DNA of 64,000 bases from Ephemerocybe angulata (Eukaryota; Basidiomycota; Agaricomycetes; Agaricales; Psathyrellaceae), in assembly GCA_013368325.1 (NCBI GenBank), contig JAACJK010000066.1:248001-312000 (forward strand), in the 5' to 3' direction. Positions 54,077-64,000 of this stretch are shown here, piece after piece. The translations under genes were made by a program, and so were the position numbers. The stretch's first letter is position 1; each line of letters opens with the position of its first letter. The notes under the pieces were generated by a model. That model was not told where the DNA came from, ran no database searches, and saw only the letters and a list, made by a program, of their open reading frames with translations.

Positions 54077-56272
54077 ATGAGCGGCGCGTCTGCGAACGCA
54101 GGCAGCTCAACATCGTTTCCGCCGCCGCCTAGCATGCCTGCGCACAGGAACAGCTTCGCGCAGCAGCACCCTCCACGCGCCCCGCACCACCCGACCTGCC
54201 GCTGTCCCCAGTGCTACCTGCGTTCCAGCCTCTTTCCGAGGAGCGAACGAGGCAAGATATTGCTTCCTCGTCCGAGTTCGCTGCAATCGTCCATGCCTGC
54301 TCGTGGTGCGTCCCGCTTGACCGTCGTGTTTCGTGTTGTACTAACTCGATGTCGTAGCAATGTCTAGCAGGGAGTCATCGCGGCCTGGAAGCCGGGCTGG
54401 GGACTCGAGTGAGAAGGGGAAGGGGAAGGAGGTCGCGAGTTCTCCTCGACCTCGGAGTCGTAGAGTGGATCGGCTCGCGGGACCAGGTCAACGTGAGTGC
54501 AAAGCTTCTAGGTCTTGGTTACGTGGACTGTACTGAATGTTTTATGCCTTCTTCAGCAAGGAGCCCGACGCTGTACAGCCGCAGGGTCGCTCCAGATCGT
54601 GTTCATGGCGGCAGTGCTTGGCATGATACCCCTCCCTCCTCGTCTCACTCCGCGAGGCCGACAACTGCAAGTGGCAGTTCGAGTCGCTCGCACCTTCGAC
54701 CACCCCAGAATCAAATTATCGAGCGTAAGTACGACCTTCAATGTAAATGTCAGAGATATCCTGACATATTTCTCAGTCTCCCCCGCTCCTCCGTTACCAT
54801 CGGGGATTGAACGAAAAGGCCCCCGAACGTCACCGCGTCAGTATCTCAGCTACCGTCCAAGGACTAGCAGCACTCTCTGACATTCTCCATCCACAGGCCC
54901 GCGCCCCGACGGCCGCACATCGTCGGGAAGCAAAAGAAAGCTCTCAGAGCTCTACGGTCAGTCCATACCCACTTTAGACGCTCTATCTGCATTGAGCCTG
55001 ACAGTCGTTTATCGATCGATAGACACACTCGACCCTACAGAACACGTTTTAGATTTCAGAAATCCTCCGCCGCCCCAAGGTCGAGGTATGATATGATAGC
55101 CATCTCAGCTCATTGGCCTAGACGCTCACCACATCCCCGTGCCCCCTTCTCCTTAACTGTAGAGCCCCTCCGAGGCTTCCCCCGCCGCCGCATCTCCCGC
55201 GGCGAGTCCAGCTACTCGCGGAAAGGTACGCAGCTCAACAGGGTATATAGTATATATGGCATTCTGGCTAAACACAGAAACATCTTCGTGCTTCGTTCTT
55301 CTTTCTTCTTCCAGGCACGCCGGAATCCCATGCCACTGGCATCCAATCGTATCGATCTCACGTCTCCGAAAGCGAAAGCTCACGCAGCATCTTAAATGCG
55401 GATACGGACACGGGCGTGGAGATAGGTTCGTAATTGGCCTTCCACCACCCCCGCTCCTCAGATGTGACAGCGCAGCTGATAATTATTACCCTGTCTGTAG
55501 GCTCATCTTCGAGGCAGCGCTCTCTGTCTGAGCAGGGGCTGCTCGTCTCAGCTGCGGCGGGTCCCTCGCGTAGGCCGGGGCGGTCGTCCTCCTCCGACTC
55601 AGGTGCGTACTAGTAAGCTCGCATTCTCTGGAACTGAGATTGAATAGACCTATCATCATCCCCTGCAGGTTACCATCATAGACGGTCGTCCCCCACAGAG
55701 CCATCGCAAAGCCGCCCGTCAGTATTCAAGTTTAGCGCCCGCAGCGAGAACCCACAACCCCTCGTCTCCTTGAACCCGACAACAACAAAAACGATAGCGA
55801 CGACGACAGAGGGCGGTGACGTCTCTGGGAGCGGCGGTACGCGATCTCACCCTCCCTCCATTAAATGTTATGTTCCTTACCATTACGTTCAATCCTTCTT
55901 TGACACCCAGGCCCAAGTTCAACGCGCGCCGTGCGTTCAAGGGTCGACAGCCACGACTCGCGCGACGACGACGAGCTAATGGAAGGCCGGGACCCCTCCT
56001 TGGACCCGGACGCCGACGACGAACCAGGCTCCTCGTCCTCCACTTATCCCTCCTCGATGGCAGCCCCGAACTCGACCCCCATACGCTTCCGCGAGCCCCT
56101 CACGGCGGACTCGCGCCAGGACCGGCGCGTCGTGAAGGGCGGCGTCGCGGTGATCCAGGTCAAGTGGGACTCGGACAGGAAGCGCAGGCAGGGGTACTTT
56201 GCGCCTGACGCGGGGGCGGAGAAGTCCCGTTTTCGGCACTATAGTAAGGATGATTGTTGCTTTGATGGGTGA
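54077..56272 (+). CDS. Ser/Arg/Pro-rich uncharacterised protein, 11 exons all joined in phase 1
   Basis: Exons 54077-54305, 54358-54492, 54557-54724, 54777-54836, 54897-54956, 55041-55085, 55163-55225, 55315-55425, 55501-55602, 55669-55836 and 55911-56272 give 500 aa. The N-terminus has CRCPQCYLRSS; most of the middle is disordered and Ser/Arg/Pro-rich with KGKGKEV and KRKLSEL basic patches. The C-terminal block KGGVAVIQVKWDSDRKRRQG..FRHYSKDDCCFDG looks structured and is probably the conserved part. No domain is recognised. Every internal exon length is divisible by three. Composition suggests a nuclear or signalling scaffold, as inference only. Confidence 0.65.
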
Positions 56273-57337
56273 GGGGGCTGGGGTCCGTTGGTCGGTCGGG
56301 GAGCAGTCGAGGAGGAGGAGTCCGTCCGTCCAGCCCATCGTTCATTCGTTCATCACCTTCTTCTAACTTAGATCGTACGTTCTGGCCTCCAACAAGACAA
56401 CATAAGCATTCCTCGTATTTTGGCATCACACTCACATTCGCTTTGTCCTTTTCTTATTGCACATCTACACGCACAAGATACCCTATTACATGATAGATCT
56501 ATAACTTACTCGCATCTAGTTACTACACACTTACTCTAGTAATCACACTTTCGAGCATCCTGGCATTTTTGGGCTTAATGACATCGGCTACCACCCATAG
56601 ATCTGCCACTCGCAACCAGTAAAGTAGCCACAGCAAGGCACATCAAGTATTACACCGTGAAGCTTTCTCCTCTTCCAAACCTGCCAGGGTCTTCCAAGAT
56701 TCACCTTCGAACCAAACGACTCCGACTCGGACTGCCACAAAAAAGACCGACACCAATTACCCTCGCTCACCGCATCCACCCACTCGAATTAAGCTCGGAA
56801 ACCATCCGCCAAAGGCCAAGCCCTACCGTAGACCCCCCAGCTTCCAAGGTAAGTTAAAGGAGAATATAGTAACAACTCCCTCCAGCCTCCGACACAGTCG
56901 GCAAGCCACTCCTCGACAATCATGATCATCCGTTCCTCGAACAATTGAATGTCCACGAAAGTCTACGTTTGCACCCAGGGGCACAGAACCACACGGCAGA
57001 AGCAGAAGCCCCTCGCCTTTCAAGCTTCTGTCTCCTTCAAGCTCCCACCACCGTTCTGTAGCCGCCCAAGCAGACGAGTCCTGGAAAGCGGGGACCTGGG
57101 CCTCGGTGTCGTCATCGGTCCTGGACCTGGTGAATAGATGCCGCCGCCACAATTCCCCGTTAGGGAGCGCCCCTATCGCGCTGCTTCTGGCGAGTCGCCA
57201 GGATCATCCATCGGATTCTTGTCTTCCGAATCAATCTCTCTTGCAGATCACACCCAACAAGCCCACCACCCTCAAGATTCTCGAGATTAGTATAATACAC
57301 CGATTCATTCATCCATCCATCCATCCGCACTCAGATC
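56273..57337. other. Intergenic region, no gene seen
   Basis: No supportable gene. An atcc tetranucleotide repeat lies at about 57308-57326, in the leader of the next gene. Confidence 0.4.
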
Positions 57338-58774
57338 ATGGCGGCGAGTGTGAATCATGCCAGTGCGGGCTCAGCGTTCTTGGAAGAAAGGCAGCAGAGG
57401 CAGAAGAGGCTGCGCGAGATCGTCAGACCGGACGATCCGACGACATGGGACAACGCCTGGTAAGTACATACCACACGCACCTCTCCACTGAAGTTATGTG
57501 ACACCCAAACTTACGGATGGACGAATTCCGGACGGATGGTCGTATCGTGTCACTTTCGCGTTCTCTACTATAGGAAGGAAAAGATCACTCCTTGGGATAT
57601 GGGTGCGGTGCAGCCGTCTCTGAAGGAGGTGATTGAGGAGTCTGGGATCGCGTTCCCTCAGACTGGACGAGCCCTCGTCCCAGGATGCGGCACAGTGCGT
57701 ATGATTAATACTCCTTTCTTCTCAATCGTCTTCCACTCTCTCTTCACCCGGATGATCCCATCCAATCCAACCCTTGTCTGACTCAACGAGGGTCCCCCTC
57801 CCCACCCTACCTCTCGCGTATCCCGGTGGGCCGGAATTTATCCACCAGTGACGGTCACGCCTGAATCCCAGTCTGCTAAATGAACCCAGCGAGCACCCTG
57901 TCCGATCTCCACTTCGAGCGACATTTTCACAAACTTCCACACATACTTATTCATCCTTTTCTTTCATCACCAACACAGGGCTATGACGTCTTCTACCTCG
58001 CCCAACGCGGTCTCAAAGCCACCGGAATGGATATCTCAGAGACAGCTGTCGAAGCCGCAAATAGGTAAGTATGTACTCAAGGCACCGTACTTGTACCGGC
58101 CATGCAATGCCATGCCATGCCACATTGTGTGCATGAGGCAGGCGCCCGTCGACGACCCAAAATGCCGAGTCCAAGGCGCTTAGTAGCGCCGGCCGAGCCA
58201 TTCTACCATACCTTCTTTCAAGTCCTTTGGAACGAATTTAGGCTCACTCATCCTACCCGTTACTTACTTACGTGCATTTTAATGAATCCAAAGGGAACGA
58301 AGCAAATATCCGAAAGAAGTCATCGACAACTCCTCCTTCCTCTCCACCGATTTCTTCACCTTCACCCCACCCAACGACGAGCGCTTCGACCTAATCGTAG
58401 ACCACACGTACGTCCACCCACCCCACCTCCATTTCCCCCACCCCCACCCCACCTCAAACAAGACTCGGAAGAAAGGAAGAAAGAAAACTGACACTCCCCG
58501 CCTCAGATTCTTCGTCGCAATCCCCCCCTCCCTGCGCCCCGCCTGGGGCGCCCAAATGTCCTCCCTCCTCAAGCCCGGCGGGCTCCTCATCACCCTCGTC
58601 TACCCCATCCTCCAGCCCACAGACACAGGCCCGCCCTACTTCGTCCGCCCCGAGCACTACGATGCGCCCCTCGCGGCGGAGGGGCACTTTAGCAAGATAT
58701 GGGATAGGAAGCCTGCTAAATCGAGTCCGAGCCATGAGGGCATTGAGCAGGTCTTGGTTTGGCGGAGGAACTGA
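57338..58774 (+). CDS. Thiol/thiopurine methyltransferase-like SAM-dependent enzyme
   Basis: Exons 57338-57459, 57574-57694, 57979-58064, 58294-58407 and 58507-58774 give 236 aa. The N-terminal WDNAWKEKITPWDMGAVQPS and motif I ALVPGCGTGYDVFYLAQRG are hallmarks of the TPMT family, including fungal and plant thiol/halide methyltransferases; GMDISETAVEAA is the acidic SAM-ribose strand, FDLIVDHTFFVAIPPSLR and LKPGGLLITLVYP follow. Length fits the family. It would transfer methyl from S-adenosylmethionine to small thiols or halides, in the cytosol as there is no targeting signal. Introns 2 and 3 are long (284 and 229 nt). Confidence 0.85.
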
Positions 58775-59641
58775 TAACAAAGTATTAGTTTGGGTGGGGT
58801 TTTGTGATGAGATGAGAAGGACTCGGATGAGCGAGGGAAGGTTTGAACTGTAAATCAATAGGTGTTAGTTAGGTTGCGTAATGCCCAGGCACGACGGTGG
58901 CGACGAGTCCGAGAGTGACGACACTGGTTCACCGTTCCTGCATTCGCACCTCTGTTTGTCTGTCTGTCGTCTTATCTCCCCAATTTTACGCTAGATAAAG
59001 GATAGATAGATAGATGCGCAAATGTCGTAACACTTTCAAGTGCTCGACAACTGGTACCGCAGGCTTCTCCCAGTCAATCGATGCAAGTACATGTTGGGAA
59101 CAGATGCAGATGCAGGTGCAGATTTCAAGGAAGGAGAAGGGGCGAACAAACGCCGGATGTATGGATGACGAGGGCTTCTCTGCTTCTGCGCTTCTGTGAG
59201 ACCGCGAAAGGGAATAAAAAAACATACACCGTGTTATGATATCCAGGCACAACGAAGGAAGCCCCACCCCAAGTCCGCAAATGGAACCTGAAGTTTTGGA
59301 GGCTCCGCAAGGATTCCATGCAGATCGCAACATTTGGCTTTGACGAGCCAATGCTAGCTAATCTCATCACTTATCTTTCGCCACTGACGCTCAGTATATC
59401 TTGCCACAAGGAGGAAGGCAAGAAAGAGGAAGGGCTCGGGGTGAGCGGCAACCAACCGTGCGTCCGGGAACCTGGACACGAAACAAGGTTCATCGGTTGG
59501 CTGAATGGTCAAATCCAATCTTGGATTGCAATCTATCCAATAGGGCCTCCATGCTGCGTAGCGTATCTAGTAATAGTGACGCCCAGACGAAGATTTGAGA
59601 GAAAACTTCTAGATACATACATACATACAGAGATGCATTCT
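58775..59641. other. Intergenic region between convergent genes
   Basis: No gene seen. Short gata and atac repeats at about 59000 and 59615. Confidence 0.45.
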
Positions 59642-60692
59642 TCACTTCGCACCGGTGGCTTTCTGCAGCGCCTTGAGGACCGTGTCGACCTCCGCGATGT
59701 ACTTGTCAGTCAATTTTTGGAACTAAAGGGGAAGGGGAGAGCGTAAAAGGAAGGGGGAGGGGAAGGGGAAGGGGAAGGCAGATGGTAATCAGCCCAAGCC
59801 AGGAACAAGTCGGAGAAAACGGTACCTCTTCGAGCTCGATCGAGTGCTTCTCAAACTTTCCGCGCTTGAGGCTGGCGGAATGCTGTTTTCTGACTTGGGT
59901 CCTGATCTCTTCGGCCTTCTTCTTTGCAGCGGTGTACAGCGCGTGGCGGGACTCCACTGTAGGTCTAAAGGGAGGGGGGGAGGGGGTCAACAACACAGCG
60001 AACGAACGAACATGCAAAGGTGGGTTGGGGAGGAACGCACTTGGGTATGGAAACCTTGATGGTCTGCGCGTCGTGCTTGTGCGGGACGACGCCCGGGATC
60101 CCACAGGTGTGCAGTGCCGATTCGACATGTTTCATGTTCTACTAGAGCAAACGGCGCATAGGTCAGTACGAGTGGCAACCATAACCCTAACCATCCCTCC
60201 CCCCTCCTCCTCAATGTGAACCGAACCCGCACTACTCACCTGCTCCTCAAACAGCGTAATCAAGAAAGTCGACCCCTCCCTTACGCCCACCGTCGCCAGC
60301 GCCTCCAGCGCATACTCCGTCTCGGGGTCGCTCGGCAGCCTCACGCGCACGGGGCTCAGAATGGCAGGCGTCACCCGCCCGCTGGCGCGCGTCTCGTAGC
60401 CCGCGCACTCCTTCCGGAACCACTCCACGGCGGTCTTCATCACGCCCTCGGCCTTCTGGTACTCCTTCAGCGCGTCGGGATCCTGGATCTTCATCTTGGA
60501 GCCCGGGACGATGGTGGCCGTGGACTTGGTTTTGCCCTTGGTTGCGTAGAACCGCTGGGATGGGGCTGCCACTGCCATCGTGGCTGGCCGGGGAGCGAGG
60601 GCGGGCCGGGAGAAGAGGGGGAGTGTGCGCGGGGCGCTGCTGGCTCGTGAAGAGGAGAGGCAGCGCAGAGAGAGGGCCCGGGAGAGAGACAT
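59642..60692 (-). CDS. RRF1: Mitochondrial ribosome recycling factor
   Basis: Exons 60692-60240, 60138-60041, 59964-59826 and 59722-59642 give 256 aa. The N-terminus (MSLSRALSLRCLSSSRASSA) is Arg/Ser-rich without acids, a typical mitochondrial presequence. The body shows RRF features: ASGRVTPAILSPVRV (R-x-x-P-x-x-L/I), TFLITLFEEQNMKHVESAL, QTIKVSIPKPTVESRHAL, AAKKKAEEIRTQVRKQH and FQKLTDKYIAEVDTVLKALQ. It releases mitochondrial ribosomes from mRNA after termination with EF-G2. The intron between exons 3 and 4 carries GGGGAA-type repeats on the plus strand near 59750-59780. Symbol follows the yeast orthologue. Confidence 0.9.
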
Positions 60693-60973
60693 TGTGCGGG
60701 GAGGTGAGAGTGTGAAGGCAAAAGGTTCGCAGGGCCGGACTAAACGGTTCTGGATGGAACCCTAACCTTATGTCTCCGGGCGCTTCCTACACCCGGCCGA
60801 GCGCTTCACGACTGGGGTGCGACACTCATATGCGCCTTCCGCGCCATATCCACATACCATAGGGTCATTTAGGCGTGTATAGACTGGTACGAGTTATAGA
60901 CAAAAATGGGTATTCCAACACGGGTAATTTCCCTCGTAAGTACACTAATCCCGAAGTTAATAAGTCGGGGTGT
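60693..60973. other. Spacer between RRF and xylanase genes
   Basis: Short intergenic segment with nothing else visible. Confidence 0.4.
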
Positions 60974-62599
<1,626 letters not shown>

Positions 62600-63530
62600 G
62601 GCAAGAAACGCAAAGGCAGGATATGTAGCGGGAGCGAGTTCAGAGCAACGCCAGAGGTATCGAGTTCCCTTCTGCCTTGTATGTGTACCCCTGCTCTTAT
62701 TTATATTTAACGAATGCGCCGTGAGAGTCGTGCCGCACCCATCGTACCCCACCTGACACAGTTTCCCCGGTGCCGCTTCTTGAGCAGCCTATGTATGCGC
62801 CAATTCAAAACGGACTTAGAGCTCACTGCACCCGAGGATTGGTTCTCTTCTGAATTGGCTGAAAGAAGCAGCAGCCTTCGTGGGGTTTGGATGATTCTCG
62901 GTAAGAGTTGTGATACTGGGAAGTATCAACACTAGACACACATTGAGAGACCAACACCTTCAAAGAGCCGGAATCAGTCTGCGTGGTCATAACTTTAAGT
63001 TCAAGAGCGACCCTAACCTTAGGATCTTGCGGGCGCTTCGTCAATCGCCGAGCGCTTCCCTCCTCTCTTACCTACCGTGGCACCTGGTACATCCGTTACG
63101 AACACGGGAATAGGCGTCTTCATTCTTGACGATCGTGAATAAGCGGTCTGATAACTTACACGAAAGCTAACGGGAGTCCTAATGTTCTCTTTCCCAAACT
63201 CGCTCTGCCCTGGGGTGAAGTGTTGGGGCGTCGTACCCAAAACGCACAGTCGGCGTTTTTTCATTAGCTTTTTCGTAATGGATTCTATGGATCAATGCTA
63301 GGTGCACATTTATCCTTGCCCTCCCCTGGTCCATAAAGTTGGCCAAAGTATATTTTCTTTGCGTACACATATTCAAATCTACTAGGGGAACAAGATTCTC
63401 CTCATAAGCCAGAACGTAAGTGCCCAGCATGAGGCCACAATGTCGAATTACACTGCCCCTTCAAAATCCTAGGTTGGTCTAAGCCCCTCTCAGGCGAGGC
63501 GTGCGAGGGTTGCCTTTTTGAGGCAGAGGC
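62600..63530. other. Intergenic region, no gene seen
   Basis: Contains the xylanase promoter on its left side. No other supportable feature. Confidence 0.4.
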
Positions 63531-64000
63531 TTAGTTGAGCCTAGGCAGCATACGGCTGAAGGCAATCACACCCCCTTCATTGGGCCGACCTTCGAGGCAC
63601 TTATCAAGCATCTGCTCGCCATAACATATCTTGTAGCCCTTTGCGGGAACGGACGCAGTGTAACTCGTAAGGTCAATGCCGTACCGCGCGATAGCCTGCT
63701 TGAATAATTCTACCGTCACTGCATGGCGGTTGACTTGCATGGTGATGGTCCCGTCCGGTGTAGATCCAGGTGGGCCTTCTCGGAATATCTTGGCAGTCAC
63801 AGCGACCAGAGCGCGTGCTTCGAGGTCCTCTTGGTCTTCGCTCATGGAGCGGCGGTGTGCAGTGACTGCTTCCTCGAGGAAGGCTCGGAGCGAGGGTTGG
63901 AAGGGAACATCAACGGTCTCGCGCGCTTCGAGATCAAAGCCACGCTCCGACAGGACGTCGTCTATTTGGTAACGAGCATCGAGCTCGTTGTAGTCCTGTC
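63531..64000 (-). CDS. Uncharacterised acidic protein, 5' end off window
   Basis: The frame is open from the right edge to TAA at 63531. Visible order: QDYNELDARYQIDDVLSERG, DLEARETVDVPF, FLEEAVTAHRRSMSEDQEDL, TITMQVNRHAVTVELFKQAI, then KGYKICYGEQMLDKCLEG and an end MLPRLN. An ATG exists at 63845, but the frame continues well upstream with the same composition, so the real start is probably outside the window. The ELDAR/LEARE style after a missing N-terminus is like the pro-regions of basidiomycete secreted proteins, so a signal peptide may lie upstream. No family recognised. Confidence 0.55.
   Translation of the reverse strand, partial: QDYNELDARYQIDDVLSERGFDLEARETVDVPFQPSLRAFLEEAVTAHRRSMSEDQEDLEARALVAVTAKIFREGPPGSTPDGTITMQVNRHAVTVELFKQAIARYGIDLTSYTASVPAKGYKICYGEQMLDKCLEGRPNEGGVIAFSRMLPRLN

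Noticed and set aside
60216..60650. Plus-strand His/Arg-rich frame opposite the RRF gene
   Set aside because: Antisense of a GC-rich coding exon with a clear mitochondrial RRF product on the other strand.

Overview
The window looks like nuclear DNA of a filamentous basidiomycete, most likely an agaricomycete. Genes are split by many short introns (about 48-65 nt, GT-AG, one apparent GC-AG). Several families are typical of mushroom-forming fungi: a macrophage-activating-glycoprotein-like secreted protein, GIMAP/AIG1-like coiled-coil GTPases, ubiquitin-like-domain (ULD) proteins, a divergent F-box protein and a pogo-type DDE transposase. Species cannot be named from sequence alone. All exon coordinates were derived by hand from splice signals, frame continuity and comparison between paralogues in the window.

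Layout. 0-17 kb is accessory: the glycoprotein gene (off the left edge), two paralogous ULD/zinc-ribbon genes (3.7 and 8.8 kb, the second abutting a Helitron-like 3' end), decayed GPI-anchored-protein relics, and a three-member family at 11.5-15.7 kb (one intact, one frameshifted, one remnant). 17-20.3 kb holds a small secreted protein and an F-box protein.

20.9-41.4 kb is the most distinctive region. It has five GIMAP/AIG1-like GTPase genes plus a sixth remnant. All five have the P-loop on a 34-nt microexon and long coiled-coil tails; four end in CaaX boxes (CFIQ or CTIC), so they are probably farnesylated and membrane-anchored. There are two G-domain subtypes and two tail types, and one gene combines subtype I G domain with subtype II tail. 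The cluster was built by tandem duplication and by a large inverted duplication (arms at 27.5-28.35 and 37.95-38.76 kb). Between the arms lie an uncharacterised gene, an MFS-transporter relic, a covarying hairpin-repeat array and a long Ser-rich protein gene.

41.6-49.2 kb holds an AT-hook gene broken or altered by a 124-bp tandem duplication, a relic of the Ser-rich gene, a cysteine-rich secreted protein with a Kex2-type site, a short-chain dehydrogenase with an unusual active site, and an 802-bp non-autonomous DNA transposon with 27-bp terminal inverted repeats and a 9-bp target duplication. 49.8-52.1 kb is a full-length pogo-like transposase. 54-64 kb is housekeeping-like: an 11-exon gene with every intron in phase 1, a thiol/thiopurine methyltransferase-like enzyme, mitochondrial ribosome recycling factor, a secreted GH10 xylanase, and a gene running off the right edge.

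I recognise no rRNA, tRNA, CRISPR or prokaryotic operon structure.
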